From: Clostridiales bacterium UBA1774
GTDB taxonomy: Bacteria; Bacillota; Clostridia; Oscillospirales; Oscillospiraceae
Direction: 5' to 3'
NCBI GenBank assembly: GCA_002314635.1
Contig: DCGQ01000004.1
Location: 41,299 to 105,298, forward strand
Length of the DNA: 64,000 nucleotides
Shown one piece after another: positions 34,105 to 41,838 of this stretch. The notes under the pieces are model-generated. The model was not told where the DNA came from and made no database searches. It saw only the letters and a program-made list of their open reading frames with translations. Positions within the stretch are counted from its first letter, which is position 1, and the number at the start of each line of letters is the position of its first letter. The translations under genes were made by a program, and so were the position numbers.

Positions 34105-34896
34105 TTATCGCTTGCTGTCGCCGGACTGCAGATTCCGGAAATCAAAGCGGGGACGCTGTTCCGGTGCAGGGGCGGGTTTCTCCGGCTCCGCAGCAGCTTC
34201 TGCCTGCCTGGGTTCTTCCGGCTGCTCAGCCGCAAAGGAACGGTTGATGATCTCGGCAATGGAATCCACCGACGCCGCAATGTTCTGGCTTTCCGTCAGT
34301 TCAAAGGAGCGGGTATCCTCCAGAGACGCATCCTTCTCCTCCGGCTGCACCGACTGCTCCGCAGCGGCTGCCGGGACCGGTACTGCAGGTGCTGCGCCGG
34401 GTTCCACATCCGGCACCAGATCATGGATGTGCCGCAGGCTTTCCACGTGAGCGGCTACCGCCGACTTGGCAGCTTCCACAAAATCCGCGGTGCTCTGCCT
34501 GGCAATGGCCAGAGCAGCTTCCTCCTGCCGGATCTGTTCCTGAAGCTGGCTCCGATATTCCTCAACCTCGGTCTCCACCTGATGCATCAGCTCGCTGCGG
34601 CGGGCCTCCGTTTCGCCGTCCACCGCTTCCCGGCGGGCTTCGGCTGCGGCGGTGATCTCCTTGGCAGTTTTTTCCGCGCTGAGCAGTGCCACTCGCATGG
34701 CGTCCTCCGAGGCACGGTATTCCTCCACCTTATCAACCAGCACCTTCAGCTTGTTTTTCAGAATGCTGTTTTCCCGGTAAAGCGTGGAATAGTCCTGAGA
34801 TACCTGTTCCAGAAACTTTTCCACTGATTTGATATCGTAACCGCCGAAAACGGCTTTTTCCAGCTCTCTGTTCGCAACTTCCTGAGGTGTCAGCAA
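34105..34896 (-). CDS. divIVA: DivIVA-like cell division/polarity protein
   Basis: 263 residues. The N-terminus LTPQEVANRELEKAVFGGYDIKSVEKFLEQV is a DivIVA membrane-binding and dimerisation domain (clostridial variant), followed by a long coiled coil (residues 30-175) and a proline/glutamate-rich tail with AAPAVPVPAAAAEQ. DivIVA senses membrane curvature at septa and poles. It is the last gene of a long operon, right behind sepF as in most Gram-positives, and is followed by a strong terminator. The tail is longer than in Bacillus DivIVA (164 aa), not unusual in Clostridia. Confidence 0.9.
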   Translation of the reverse strand: MLTPQEVANRELEKAVFGGYDIKSVEKFLEQVSQDYSTLYRENSILKNKLKVLVDKVEEYRASEDAMRVALLSAEKTAKEITAAAEARREAVDGETEARRSELMHQVETEVEEYRSQLQEQIRQEEAALAIARQSTADFVEAAKSAVAAHVESLRHIHDLVPDVEPGAAPAVPVPAAAAEQSVQPEEKDASLEDTRSFELTESQNIAASVDSIAEIINRSFAAEQPEEPRQAEAAAEPEKPAPAPEQRPRFDFRNLQSGDSKR

Positions 34897-34916
34897 CTCA
34901 AGTCATCCTTTCCCGC

Positions 34917-35360
34917 TCAGAAATACAGACCATTGTTCTCCAGTTCATCCAGCAGATCGCCCAGAATATCCACATTATACGGGGTAACAATATAGGTGCT
35001 TACAGCAACCTTCTTGATCTTGCCATCCTGTGCATAGGCCACGCCGGTAATGAAGTCCAGAATCCGGCGGGAAACATTCTTGTCCGTGGATTCCAGATTG
35101 ATAACCACCGTGCGCTTTTCACGGAGATGATCCGCGATTTCCCGGGCATTCTCATACTGCTCAGGCTTGACCAGCACGACCTGAAGCTGGGTGGTGGCAT
35201 GAATGTTCACGACCTTGTTGCTGCGGCGTTCCGTCGCTGCAGGCTCGGTCTCGGTACCGGTCCATGCGGCAGGCTGTGCCTTGGGCTTTTCCTCAAAATC
35301 ATCGTAATTATCATCCAAGGGCTGCGTGATCAGTCTTTTCAAATTATCCTTAATGCCCAT
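34917..35360 (-). CDS. sepF: Cell division protein SepF
   Basis: 147 residues. N-terminal amphipathic membrane-anchor helix (IKDNLKRLITQ), a low-complexity acidic linker (NYDDFEEKPKAQP), then the SepF core, VNIHATTQLQVVLVKPEQ, REKRTVVINLE, and RILDFITGVAYAQDG, which polymerises into rings that bundle FtsZ. It sits between yggS and divIVA, the conserved yggS-sepF-divIVA block of Firmicutes and Actinobacteria. Confidence 0.95.
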   Translation of the reverse strand: MGIKDNLKRLITQPLDDNYDDFEEKPKAQPAAWTGTETEPAATERRSNKVVNIHATTQLQVVLVKPEQYENAREIADHLREKRTVVINLESTDKNVSRRILDFITGVAYAQDGKIKKVAVSTYIVTPYNVDILGDLLDELENNGLYF

Positions 35361-35378
35361 TGTCTATATCTCCCATCA

Positions 35379-36083
35379 TCAGAGCTTATAATTTCTTTCC
35401 CCGAAAATGGCGGTGCCCACCCGGACCATATTCGCACCGGCAGAAATCGCCTCTGCGAAATCTCCGCTCATTCCCATCGACAAACTACATATATGGTTAT
35501 TATCGTATTTTTTCCCGCGCATGTCAATATATAGTCGATACATTTCATCGAAATAGGGATAATTTTTTCCGGAAAACCGTTCTCTCGCAGGCGGAATGGC
35601 CATCAAACCCTCCAGTCGGATGTGCTTCAGCGTATCCGCCAGAGCTGCCGCTTCCTCCGCTTCCTCCGGAAAGAATCCGCTTTTGGATTCCTCCCTGCCG
35701 ATATTGACCTCCAGCAGAACCGGCTGTACGATGTGCAGCGCTTCCGCCCGCCGATTTATCCGTTCCAGCAGCTCCGCTGAGCTGACGGACTGGATCAGGT
35801 CGGCCAGTCCCACCACCTGATTGACTTTGTTATGCTGCAGATGTCCGATGAAATGGCGCGGCGCGCCGGTATAGGCGCCGGCGGCGTTCTTCTCCACCAG
35901 CTCCTGGACCCGATTCTCCCCGCAGGCATCCACCCCGGCCCGGACTGCCTGACGCACCGCGTCGGCATCCATGGTCTTGGACGCGGCTACCAGACAGATG
36001 TGTTCCGGCTGCGTACCGGCCTTCCGCGCCGCCTCCGCGATTTGTTCCCGAATGCGGCGTACATTTTCCTCAATGCTGTTCAT
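35379..36083 (-). CDS. yggS: YggS-family pyridoxal-phosphate homeostasis protein
   Basis: 234 residues, the usual length. Alanine-racemase-like TIM barrel that holds PLP; the PLP lysine is in LVAASKTMDADAVRQA, and the phosphate site is near LSMGMSGDFAEAI and VRVGTAIFGER. The family keeps PLP and related amino/keto acid pools in balance. It overlaps the upstream HlyD-like gene by 4 bp (ATGA) and precedes sepF by 18 bp. Confidence 0.94.
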   Translation of the reverse strand: MNSIEENVRRIREQIAEAARKAGTQPEHICLVAASKTMDADAVRQAVRAGVDACGENRVQELVEKNAAGAYTGAPRHFIGHLQHNKVNQVVGLADLIQSVSSAELLERINRRAEALHIVQPVLLEVNIGREESKSGFFPEEAEEAAALADTLKHIRLEGLMAIPPARERFSGKNYPYFDEMYRLYIDMRGKKYDNNHICSLSMGMSGDFAEAISAGANMVRVGTAIFGERNYKL

Positions 36084-37270
36084 TCTCCGACGACCTTTCC
36101 GTCCCGCAGACCTTTGGCGCTGACGATGACTTCATCCCCGGTGCGAAGGCTGTCGCTGGATACCATGTAATAATCTCCGTAATCCCGCAGTACCGTGACC
36201 GTTTTCTTCTCTGCCCGCAGGCCGGTCTGCACATAGACACAGGCGTTTCCGTCCTCATCCACATGAAGTCCCTTTCGCGGAATCCGCAGACCTTCCTCCG
36301 CGGTCAGCACCAGCTCCGCTGTCTGCCGGCGCATGGTCAGCACATCGGTCATACACTTATCGCAGCTCAGCAGAAGCGTCTGCTGTCCGTCCTCTGCATT
36401 GCTGAGCCACTCCACATCCATGGTCAGCTCCAGTCCCATATATTGGCCGAAATACACCAGCAGGCTTTTTTTGCCGGTAATCCGGTTTCCGTCCTCCGCG
36501 GACAGCACCGCAGCATAGTACCAGCGGTTTCCGCTGACGATCTTACCGATGCTGTATACGGAGGGACTGTGGTTTTCCCGCATCAGGCTCATCAGCTCAG
36601 AGGGGCGGATATACGTCAGTTCCTCCGGCGTCAGGTACTCCCAGCCGTCCGTGCTGCTGCTGTACAGACCGGAGACCGGCGCTGTAATGCTGGCAGTACC
36701 GGCAACGCCCCGCTGCGTCAGCTCCGCGATCTCCGCCTTGCCGCTTTGGATCTCCCGCGAAATCTCAGAGACGGTGCTGGATGCGGCAAACACCCGGGAC
36801 TGGATCAGCATTACCATGCTCTGTGCATCGGAAAGGCTGTCTCTCCCCGCAGCTGCACGCATCTCCCGGATATCCTCCAGAACTGCCGTGTCCGTCTGCT
36901 GGCTGCTGCGGGATTCTACGGTGGTCAGCTGGCTCTCCAGCTCCGCGACCCGATTCTCCAGCTCGCTGAGCCGCACCGCACGCAGCAGCGCGTCTCCGCT
37001 GTCATAGGCCTCCGCCACAACGCCGCCTCTGGATACCCGCCGTCCCTCCTCCAGATTCACATGAACGGAGGTATACACGCTGTCCAGCGTCTGTTCTTCT
37101 CTTGCTACAATGCCCTGAACCACGACGGTCTGCCGGTCGGTCAGTTCGGTCACCAGGACCGTGCGGTAGGGATTCGACATGGCCTGCCACGCATATAGTC
37201 CCATCCAGACCAGCATGGCTGCCAGAATCAGATAGGTTGCCGCTTTCAGGGTCAGATTTGAGTTCTTCAT
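36080..37270 (-). CDS. HlyD-like membrane-fusion protein
   Basis: 396 residues. One N-terminal TM helix (AATYLILAAMLVWMGLYAW), a lipoyl/barrel-sandwich half (VVVQGIVAREEQTLDSV), a coiled coil of about 100 residues (ELENRVAELESQLTTVES), the returning half with TASITAPVSGLYSSSTDG, and a C-terminal beta domain (GLRIPRKGLHVDEDGN). This is the adaptor fold of HlyD/RND periplasmic adaptors. No ABC or RND partner is nearby; instead it is placed directly before yggS-sepF-divIVA. As far as I recall this linkage recurs in clostridia, which hints at a role at the division site, but this is inference. Confidence 0.75.
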   Translation of the reverse strand: MKNSNLTLKAATYLILAAMLVWMGLYAWQAMSNPYRTVLVTELTDRQTVVVQGIVAREEQTLDSVYTSVHVNLEEGRRVSRGGVVAEAYDSGDALLRAVRLSELENRVAELESQLTTVESRSSQQTDTAVLEDIREMRAAAGRDSLSDAQSMVMLIQSRVFAASSTVSEISREIQSGKAEIAELTQRGVAGTASITAPVSGLYSSSTDGWEYLTPEELTYIRPSELMSLMRENHSPSVYSIGKIVSGNRWYYAAVLSAEDGNRITGKKSLLVYFGQYMGLELTMDVEWLSNAEDGQQTLLLSCDKCMTDVLTMRRQTAELVLTAEEGLRIPRKGLHVDEDGNACVYVQTGLRAEKKTVTVLRDYGDYYMVSSDSLRTGDEVIVSAKGLRDGKVVGE

Positions 37271-37318
37271 GGGTCAATCCCGCCTCCGTGTGCTCCGGCG
37301 GGTCTCCCCGCCGCCGGT

Positions 37319-37543
37319 TCAGCCTGCGGTCAGTGCCAGCGGCTTCGCCGGTATCATCGTGGATATGGCATGTTTGTAGACAAGCTCCTGCTTGCCCTCA
37401 CAGTCCAGTACCACTGTAAAATTATCATAGCCTGTCACCAGACCACGCATCTGAAATCCATTCATCAGAAATACCGTCAGGGACATTTTCTCCCTTCTGG
37501 CAGCAGACAAAAAACTATCCTGCAAATCAACGCTCTTAACCAT
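37319..37543 (-). CDS. hfq: RNA chaperone Hfq
   Basis: 74 residues. Sm1 motif [20 protein letters not shown] and Sm2 motif LVYKHAIST are both complete; the proximal-face YKHA residues are present. Hfq forms hexamers that bind sRNAs and mRNA U- and A-rich tracts. It is located 49 bp behind miaA, the classic miaA-hfq order. Its C-terminal tail is very short, as in other Gram-positives. SD AAAGGG precedes the ATG. Confidence 0.95.
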   Translation of the reverse strand: MVKSVDLQDSFLSAARREKMSLTVFLMNGFQMRGLVTGYDNFTVVLDCEGKQELVYKHAISTMIPAKPLALTAG

Positions 37544-37591
37544 GTTTCGACACCCTTTCGTATATGTTTGATGGGCACCCTGCGGTGCTGC

Positions 37592-38530
37592 TCAAAGTAT
37601 ACCACTATTTTCCAATTTCTGTGTCGAAAAAAGGGAGGCATCCAGAAAATTCGTTTCTTTTTTCCAAAGATACCACTGGGTCTCCGGTTTTCCCCGAAGC
37701 CAGCTCATTTGTCGCTTTGCATAGCGGCGGGAACCCTGCTGAATATTCAGACGCGCCTGTTCCATGGAGCATTCCCCTCGAAGCGCCTGTACGACTTCCT
37801 TATAGCCGATGGCCTGCAGCGCGGTGTCCTTCTCCGTCACGCCTGTTTCCAGAAGCTGCTGCACCTCCGGAACCAGACCGGCCTGGAACATCCGATCCAC
37901 TCGCAAATCAATACGCCGGTAAAGATCTTCCCGATCCTCAAAGCTCAGCGCGATGGTGCAGGACGGGTATCGGGGCGGTGCCTCCCGGCTGAGCCGATCC
38001 AGCTCCGTCATGGTTCTGCCGGTGAGCGTACAGACCTCGATGGCGCGGATGATCCGCTTCCGGTCATTTTCATGCAGTTTCTCTGCCCGCTCCGGGTCCA
38101 ACTCATGCAGCCGGAGCAGCATGGCCTCCGCGCCCAGCGCGTCAAACTCCGCTTCCAGCTTTTCACGCAGCTCCGGATCGGAAGCCGCGAAATCCGTACC
38201 CCGCAGCAGCGCTTCAATATACAGATTCGTACCGCCCACCAGAATGGGCAGCCGTCCCCGGCTCAGGATTCCCTCCACAGCTTCCGTGGCCTCCTGCACA
38301 TAGCGTCCCACGCTGTAGCGCTCCCGGGGGTCCACCGTCCCCACCAGATGATGGGGTACGCCCTCCATCTCCGCCGGAACAGGAGCCGCAGTCCCGATGA
38401 CCATGCCCCGATACAGCTGCATGGCGTCTGCCGAAACCACCTCGCCGCCCAGCTGCTTTGCCAGCATCACGCCCAACGCCGTCTTGCCCGTGGCGGTGGG
38501 GCCGGTAATCACCAGAATTCCCTTTTTCAC
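37592..38530 (-). CDS. miaA: tRNA dimethylallyltransferase
   Basis: 312 residues. Adds an isopentenyl group to A37 of tRNAs reading UNN codons. N-terminal P-loop VITGPTATGKTALGVMLA, DAMQLYRGM substrate segment, GGTNLYIEALL, and RYAKRQMSWLRG near the C-terminus are all family marks. It overlaps the upstream HD-domain gene by 4 bp, and hfq follows. A modifying partner MiaB is not in the window. Confidence 0.96.
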   Translation of the reverse strand: MKKGILVITGPTATGKTALGVMLAKQLGGEVVSADAMQLYRGMVIGTAAPVPAEMEGVPHHLVGTVDPRERYSVGRYVQEATEAVEGILSRGRLPILVGGTNLYIEALLRGTDFAASDPELREKLEAEFDALGAEAMLLRLHELDPERAEKLHENDRKRIIRAIEVCTLTGRTMTELDRLSREAPPRYPSCTIALSFEDREDLYRRIDLRVDRMFQAGLVPEVQQLLETGVTEKDTALQAIGYKEVVQALRGECSMEQARLNIQQGSRRYAKRQMSWLRGKPETQWYLWKKETNFLDASLFSTQKLENSGIL

Positions 38531-39108
38531 AGCGATGTCAGCTGGTCCAGCGTCATGCCGAAGGCGGGCAGGAATCGGGACATGAAATACGCCACCTCCG
38601 GCAGCTGAGATTCCTCCAGCGACCGGCGGATCTGTGCTTCTGCGGAACGGAACTCCTCATTCCCCGCCCGCAGTTCTTCGATACATTTAATATAAGCAGA
38701 AAGACGATCCGCAGCCTTGACCAGCTCGTGGATTTCTCCGTCTCCGCCGCGCAGCGGCTGTTCATAGGCACTTCTCAGTTCCTCCGGCAGCAGCTCCAGC
38801 AGCGTATTCTCTGCCTGCTGCTCCACCGCCTTATAGGCGCTGCGGATGTCCTCATTCATGTACTTCACCGGCGTGGGCATATCGCCGGTGATGATCTCGC
38901 TCATATCATGATACAGCGCTGCCGTGGCGGCCCGGTCCGGGTCTGCATCCCGATGAAACACGTCCCGGCGGATCACCGCCAGTGCATGGGCCAGAATCGC
39001 CGTCATGTGGGAATGCTCCAGTAGATTTTCTTCAAAGCTGTTTCGCATCAGTCCCCAGCGATGAATATTCCGCATACGGGCAGCCAGTGCAAAAAAGGCG
39101 TTTTCCAA
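38527..39108 (-). CDS. HD-domain 5'-deoxynucleotidase, YfbR-like
   Basis: 193 residues when started at the TTG at 39108, which has AGGAGG seven bases upstream; an ATG 18 codons earlier lies inside the end of tadA and lacks an SD, so the TTG is preferred. HD-superfamily metal ligands appear as NLLEHSHMTAILAHAL and LYHDMSEIITGDMPTPVKY, the YfbR pattern, with KAADRLSAYIKCIEEL following. YfbR removes phosphate from dNMPs. The gene starts 12 bp after the tadA stop and overlaps miaA by 4 bp. Confidence 0.85.
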   Translation of the reverse strand: MENAFFALAARMRNIHRWGLMRNSFEENLLEHSHMTAILAHALAVIRRDVFHRDADPDRAATAALYHDMSEIITGDMPTPVKYMNEDIRSAYKAVEQQAENTLLELLPEELRSAYEQPLRGGDGEIHELVKAADRLSAYIKCIEELRAGNEEFRSAEAQIRRSLEESQLPEVAYFMSRFLPAFGMTLDQLTSL

Positions 39109-39119
39109 GCCTGAACCTC

Positions 39120-39563
39120 CTATCGCAATCCGGTGAAGAACTGCCGCATCAGGTCGGCACATTCCTCCTCCAGCACCCCGCCGTATACCGTGGGGTGATA
39201 GCCGTAGTTTTCTTCAAACAGATTGATCACACTTCCGCAGGAGCCGGTCTTATGCTCCGAAGCGCCGAAGCAGACCCATTTCAGCCGGGCATTCAAAATG
39301 GCACCGGCGCACATGGGGCATGGCTCCAGCGTAACCACCAGACCGCAGTCCTCCAGCCGCCAGTCACCCAGCGTCTGACAGGCCTGTGAGATCGCCATGA
39401 TCTCCGCATGGGCCAGCGGGGAATGGCACTCCTCCCGCCGGTTATAGCCTTCGCCGATCACCCGGTTGCCCTGTACCACCACGCAGCCCACGGGAATTTC
39501 CCCCGCTTCTCCGGCCTTCCGTGCCAGTGCCAGCGCCAGAACCATGGCTTTTTCCCGTTCCAT
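39120..39563 (-). CDS. tadA: tRNA-specific adenosine deaminase TadA
   Basis: 147 residues. Converts A34 to inosine in tRNA-Arg(ACG). Zinc-dependent deaminase motifs are complete: SPLAHAEIMAI (His ligand and proton-shuttle Glu) and LEPCPMCAGAILNARL (two Cys ligands). The ATG overlaps the stop codon of the nat gene (TGATG at 39561-39565), so translation is coupled. Fits the standard length of 150-165. Confidence 0.94.
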   Translation of the reverse strand: MEREKAMVLALALARKAGEAGEIPVGCVVVQGNRVIGEGYNRREECHSPLAHAEIMAISQACQTLGDWRLEDCGLVVTLEPCPMCAGAILNARLKWVCFGASEHKTGSCGSVINLFEENYGYHPTVYGGVLEEECADLMRQFFTGLR

Positions 39564-40345
39564 CAGCCGAAGCGGAAGGGTTCCGGTTCATGATCCGGCA
39601 TCACATCCAGACCGAAGTATTGCTGCAGCACCCCGGGCAGTTCATCCCAGGAGACCTGCCTCCGGGTCACCTGCTGTCCCTCCGTAACGGTCAGCTGCAG
39701 GTTGAACATACTGACCCGTCCGTTTTCCGTGAACCGGTTCAGCATCAAAAAGCTTTTAAAACCGGAGGTGGGGTGGCAGTTGGTAAAGAAATTACCCATC
39801 TCAAAGTCCTCCGGGATGGCAGGAATATCGTCAAAACCCAGAATATCGGAAAACTCCCCGTCTTTTTGCAGCTGCACCGTATACTGCACCTGTTTTCCCG
39901 GCATAATCCGGTAGGTACAGCCATAATCCGTCTGCTCCAGACCGATTTCCAGCTTCAGTGGAACGGTAAAGCAGTCTCCGCCGAAACCCACATCGCATAC
40001 ATAGCGAACTCCATCCGCCTCGGCGATGTTCATTCTATGACTGTGGCTGCCAAACCGGCCGGGTGCCTGTGCCACTCTGGCCTGTACACCGTAGATGGAA
40101 ATGCCCATTGCACGCACCGCTTCACAGAACAGCCCGTTCATTTCAAAGCAATAGCCGCCCCGCTTCTCCGTCACCAGCTTCTGTTCCAGTGCTTCCGGCT
40201 TCAGCGAAAGGATTCTGCCATTGTAGACGTCAATATCTTCAAAGGGAATATGGGTGATATGGGCACGGTGAACCCGGCGCAGCCGCTCCGTGTCGCTGCC
40301 CCCGTCCACATAGCCGATCCGATCAAAATAGGCCTGCAGGTTCAT
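39563..40345 (-). CDS. Arylamine N-acetyltransferase family protein
   Basis: 260 residues from the ATG at 40345 (NLQAYFDRIGY, the usual start); longer in-frame starts lack an SD. The catalytic triad is visible: Cys in EKRGGYCFEMNGLF, His in SHSHRMNIAE, Asp in CDVGFGGD. NAT enzymes move acetyl groups from acetyl-CoA to aromatic amines, hydrazines or, in biosynthetic clusters, close amide bonds. Here it is the promoter-proximal gene of a long housekeeping operon, with no biosynthetic genes around. The physiological substrate is unknown. Confidence 0.92.
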   Translation of the reverse strand: MNLQAYFDRIGYVDGGSDTERLRRVHRAHITHIPFEDIDVYNGRILSLKPEALEQKLVTEKRGGYCFEMNGLFCEAVRAMGISIYGVQARVAQAPGRFGSHSHRMNIAEADGVRYVCDVGFGGDCFTVPLKLEIGLEQTDYGCTYRIMPGKQVQYTVQLQKDGEFSDILGFDDIPAIPEDFEMGNFFTNCHPTSGFKSFLMLNRFTENGRVSMFNLQLTVTEGQQVTRRQVSWDELPGVLQQYFGLDVMPDHEPEPFRFG

Positions 40346-40386
40346 CTGTCGCACCGTTCCTTTCTGAATAGGCAATGAATCAATGT

Positions 40387-40415
40387 AGTATATCACGATG
40401 AAAAATGCATTGCAA
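40387..40415 (-). promoter_or_regulatory. Sigma-A promoter of the nat-tadA-yfbR-miaA-hfq-hlyD-yggS-sepF-divIVA operon
   Basis: Minus-strand TTGCAA (40415-40410), 17-bp spacer, TATACT (40392-40387). No further promoter or terminator is evident in the roughly 6.3 kb of tightly spaced genes downstream; the largest gaps are about 49 bp on each side of hfq. Confidence 0.75.
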
Positions 40416-40439
40416 TCCGGATATCCGAAAAATGCAGAA

Positions 40440-40466
40440 CCGGGAACCGCATTCCGCGGTTCCCGG
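40440..40466 (-). terminator. Terminator of hpf
   Basis: 11-bp stem CCGGGAACCGC/GCGGTTCCCGG, 5-base loop, 48 bp past the hpf stop; T-rich (TTCTGCATTTTT) on the minus strand. Confidence 0.75.
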
Positions 40467-40513
40467 CAATATTCTTTCTATCATTTGAAGGCTGATCCCC
40501 CGGTTTCGGAGTC

Positions 40514-41059
40514 TCAGCTTTCCACATCTCCGGCTTCGATCAGGCCGTAATCGCCTGCCTCGCGCTTGTAGACCACGGCAAAGGCACCGTCCTCATCCTG
40601 ATTGCGGAACACATAGAAATTATGCTCCAGCAGATTCATCTGCAGGATGGCTTCGTCCACACTCATGGGTTTGATGGAGAACCGCTTGGTACGAATGATC
40701 TTGAATTCCTTCTCCTCCTCGTCCACAGCAGGCATGGAGGTGGAGAAATCATTTTCCAGGGCGGCTTCATGGATGCGCTTTTCCAGCCGGGTCTTGTACT
40801 TGCGTACCTGCCTTGTCAGAGCGGCAACGGCAGCATCAATGGAAACATACATATCGTTGGTGCTTTCGCTCGCACGATAGAACATTCCGTTGTTGCTGAC
40901 GGTGATCTCGGCAATGTTGCGATTCCGTTCCACCCGGAAGGTCACATAAGCGGTGGATTCTCCGCGGAACAGCTTGTCCAGCTTGCCGATTTTCTTCTCT
41001 GCGTAGGCACGCAGATCCTCGGAGGAGGACATCTTCTTTTCGGTAAACACAAAATTCAT
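40514..41059 (-). CDS. hpf: Ribosome hibernation-promoting factor, long form
   Basis: 181 residues from the ATG at 41059, about nine bases after AAAGGAG; an earlier in-frame start would run across the promoter. N-terminal HPF/RaiA domain (residues 1-100, LRAYAEKKIGKLDKLFRG, VSIDAAVAALTRQVRKYKTRL), a linker, and the C-terminal dimerisation domain (KIIRTKRFSIKPMSVDEAILQMNLLEHNFYVFRN, in part) that joins two 70S ribosomes into 100S particles. Single-gene unit; the divergent strand carries an apparent non-coding RNA unit. Confidence 0.95.
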   Translation of the reverse strand: MNFVFTEKKMSSSEDLRAYAEKKIGKLDKLFRGESTAYVTFRVERNRNIAEITVSNNGMFYRASESTNDMYVSIDAAVAALTRQVRKYKTRLEKRIHEAALENDFSTSMPAVDEEEKEFKIIRTKRFSIKPMSVDEAILQMNLLEHNFYVFRNQDEDGAFAVVYKREAGDYGLIEAGDVES

Positions 41060-41113
41060 AAGGCGCTCTCCTTTCCTCTGGCTCCGAACAGGTTCTTCTC
41101 CCGTTCTGTCTGC

Positions 41114-41119
41114 ATTATA
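41114..41119 (-). promoter_or_regulatory. -10 element of hpf
   Basis: Perfect TATAAT on the minus strand, 55 bp before the start codon. The -35 position (TTTCTT with 17-bp spacing) is poor, so an activator or alternative recognition is possible, fitting a growth-phase-regulated gene. Confidence 0.55.
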
Positions 41120-41202
41120 GCACACTTCATGCTGAAAAGAAAGTGTTTTTTTATTATTACGAATTATTTCATATATTCGACAAAACAAGACCGTTTTCAT
41201 CC

Positions 41203-41231
41203 TTGACAATATTTTACATTCTCGCTATACT
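41203..41231 (+). promoter_or_regulatory. Strong sigma-A promoter with no protein-coding gene downstream
   Basis: TTGACA (41203-41208, consensus), 17-bp spacer, TATACT (41226-41231). It points away from hpf. The next gene in that direction is on the opposite strand, so its product should be the RNA at 41238-41345. Confidence 0.85.
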
Positions 41232-41237
41232 GTCGGC

Positions 41238-41345
41238 ACAGTTGAGGGCGTTCGTTCATACCCCATTCCGGGGGGGAGCAGGCTCACTCACAGTGACCCC
41301 CATCAACCCCTTTTCGGCGGATCGGAAACGGTCCGCCGCTTTTTT
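41238..41345 (+). ncRNA. Predicted stand-alone structured RNA, about 108 nt
   Basis: Bounded by a consensus promoter and an intrinsic terminator, with no open frame of note. The body can fold two ways. In one, GTTGAGGG (41241-41248) pairs with CCC-A-TCAAC (41299-41307) as a closing stem around a CCCC/GGGG hairpin (41261-41273) and a TCACT/AGTGA hairpin (41284-41296). In the other, GGGGG (41272-41276) pairs with CCCCC (41297-41301) as an extension of the TCACT/AGTGA hairpin, which would break the closing stem. It does not resemble SRP RNA, 6S RNA, tmRNA or RNase P RNA. Given hpf (=raiA) next door, the raiA RNA family should be tested, though that RNA is longer. The 323-bp gap between hpf and yabR contains this unit and little else. 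Confidence 0.65.
41315..41345 (+). terminator. Intrinsic terminator of the predicted ncRNA
   Basis: 10-bp stem CGGCGGATCG/CGGTCCGCCG (one T-G pair) capped by a GAAA tetraloop, followed by C and six T. Confidence 0.9.
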
Positions 41346-41346
41346 G

Positions 41347-41376
41347 CAAAAAACCGCCGGGTATCAAACCCGGCGG
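41347..41376 (-). terminator. Terminator of the yabP-yabQ-divIC-yabR operon
   Basis: 9-bp stem CCGCCGGGT/ACCCGGCGG with a 5-base loop and a T6 run on the minus strand; it abuts the opposing ncRNA terminator. Confidence 0.9.
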
Positions 41377-41382
41377 TAAGGA

Positions 41383-41817
41383 TCAGTCATCGTAATCGTC
41401 GTAGCTGCTGCGGCCGCCGCCTCTGCGGCGGGAATTTTTCTCAAACTGGCGCACTCCGGACAGCTTGTTGTCCGAATCCTGCATAAACTGCTTCAGCTTG
41501 TCCTCAAAGCTGGCCGGCTGCGCCGGCGCGGCAGGGCGGGTATTCATCTGGGGTGCAGGACGGCGGGCCGGTCTGGTCGGCGGCTCCTGCGTTTTTTTGA
41601 TGGAGAGGTTGATACGGCCGGTCTCGTCAATGCCGATGATCTTCACCTTGACTTCCTGCCCGACCTTCAGATACTCGTTTACATCGCTGACATAGGAATA
41701 TGCGATCTCCGATATATGTACCAGACCGGATCGCCCCTCCGGCAGAGATACAAATGCGCCGAATTTCATAATGCCGGTGACTTTTCCGTCAAAAATGCTG
41801 CCTACTGTCAGTTCCAT
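41383..41817 (-). CDS. yabR: S1-domain RNA-binding protein, YabR-like
   Basis: 144 residues. Residues 1-75 are an S1 OB-fold (VGSIFDGKVTGIMKFGAFVSLP, GLVHISEIA, VGQEVKVKIIGIDETGRINLSIKK). The rest is a Pro/Arg-rich linker and a basic, Gly/Arg-rich tail ending SRRRGGGRSSYDDYDD that would bind RNA. The order yabP-yabQ-divIC-yabR equals that of Bacillus subtilis. The start ATG has only a distant G-rich SD. It ends seven bases before a strong terminator. Confidence 0.88.
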   Translation of the reverse strand: MELTVGSIFDGKVTGIMKFGAFVSLPEGRSGLVHISEIAYSYVSDVNEYLKVGQEVKVKIIGIDETGRINLSIKKTQEPPTRPARRPAPQMNTRPAAPAQPASFEDKLKQFMQDSDNKLSGVRQFEKNSRRRGGGRSSYDDYDD

Positions 41818-41838
41818 GTAACGAACTATCCCCCAATT

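Noticed and set aside
41238..41345. SRP (4.5S) RNA
   Set aside because: A stretch reading CCGGGGGGGAGCAGG recalls the SRP apical loop, but the GGAA tetraloop and the flanking asymmetric loop are missing.
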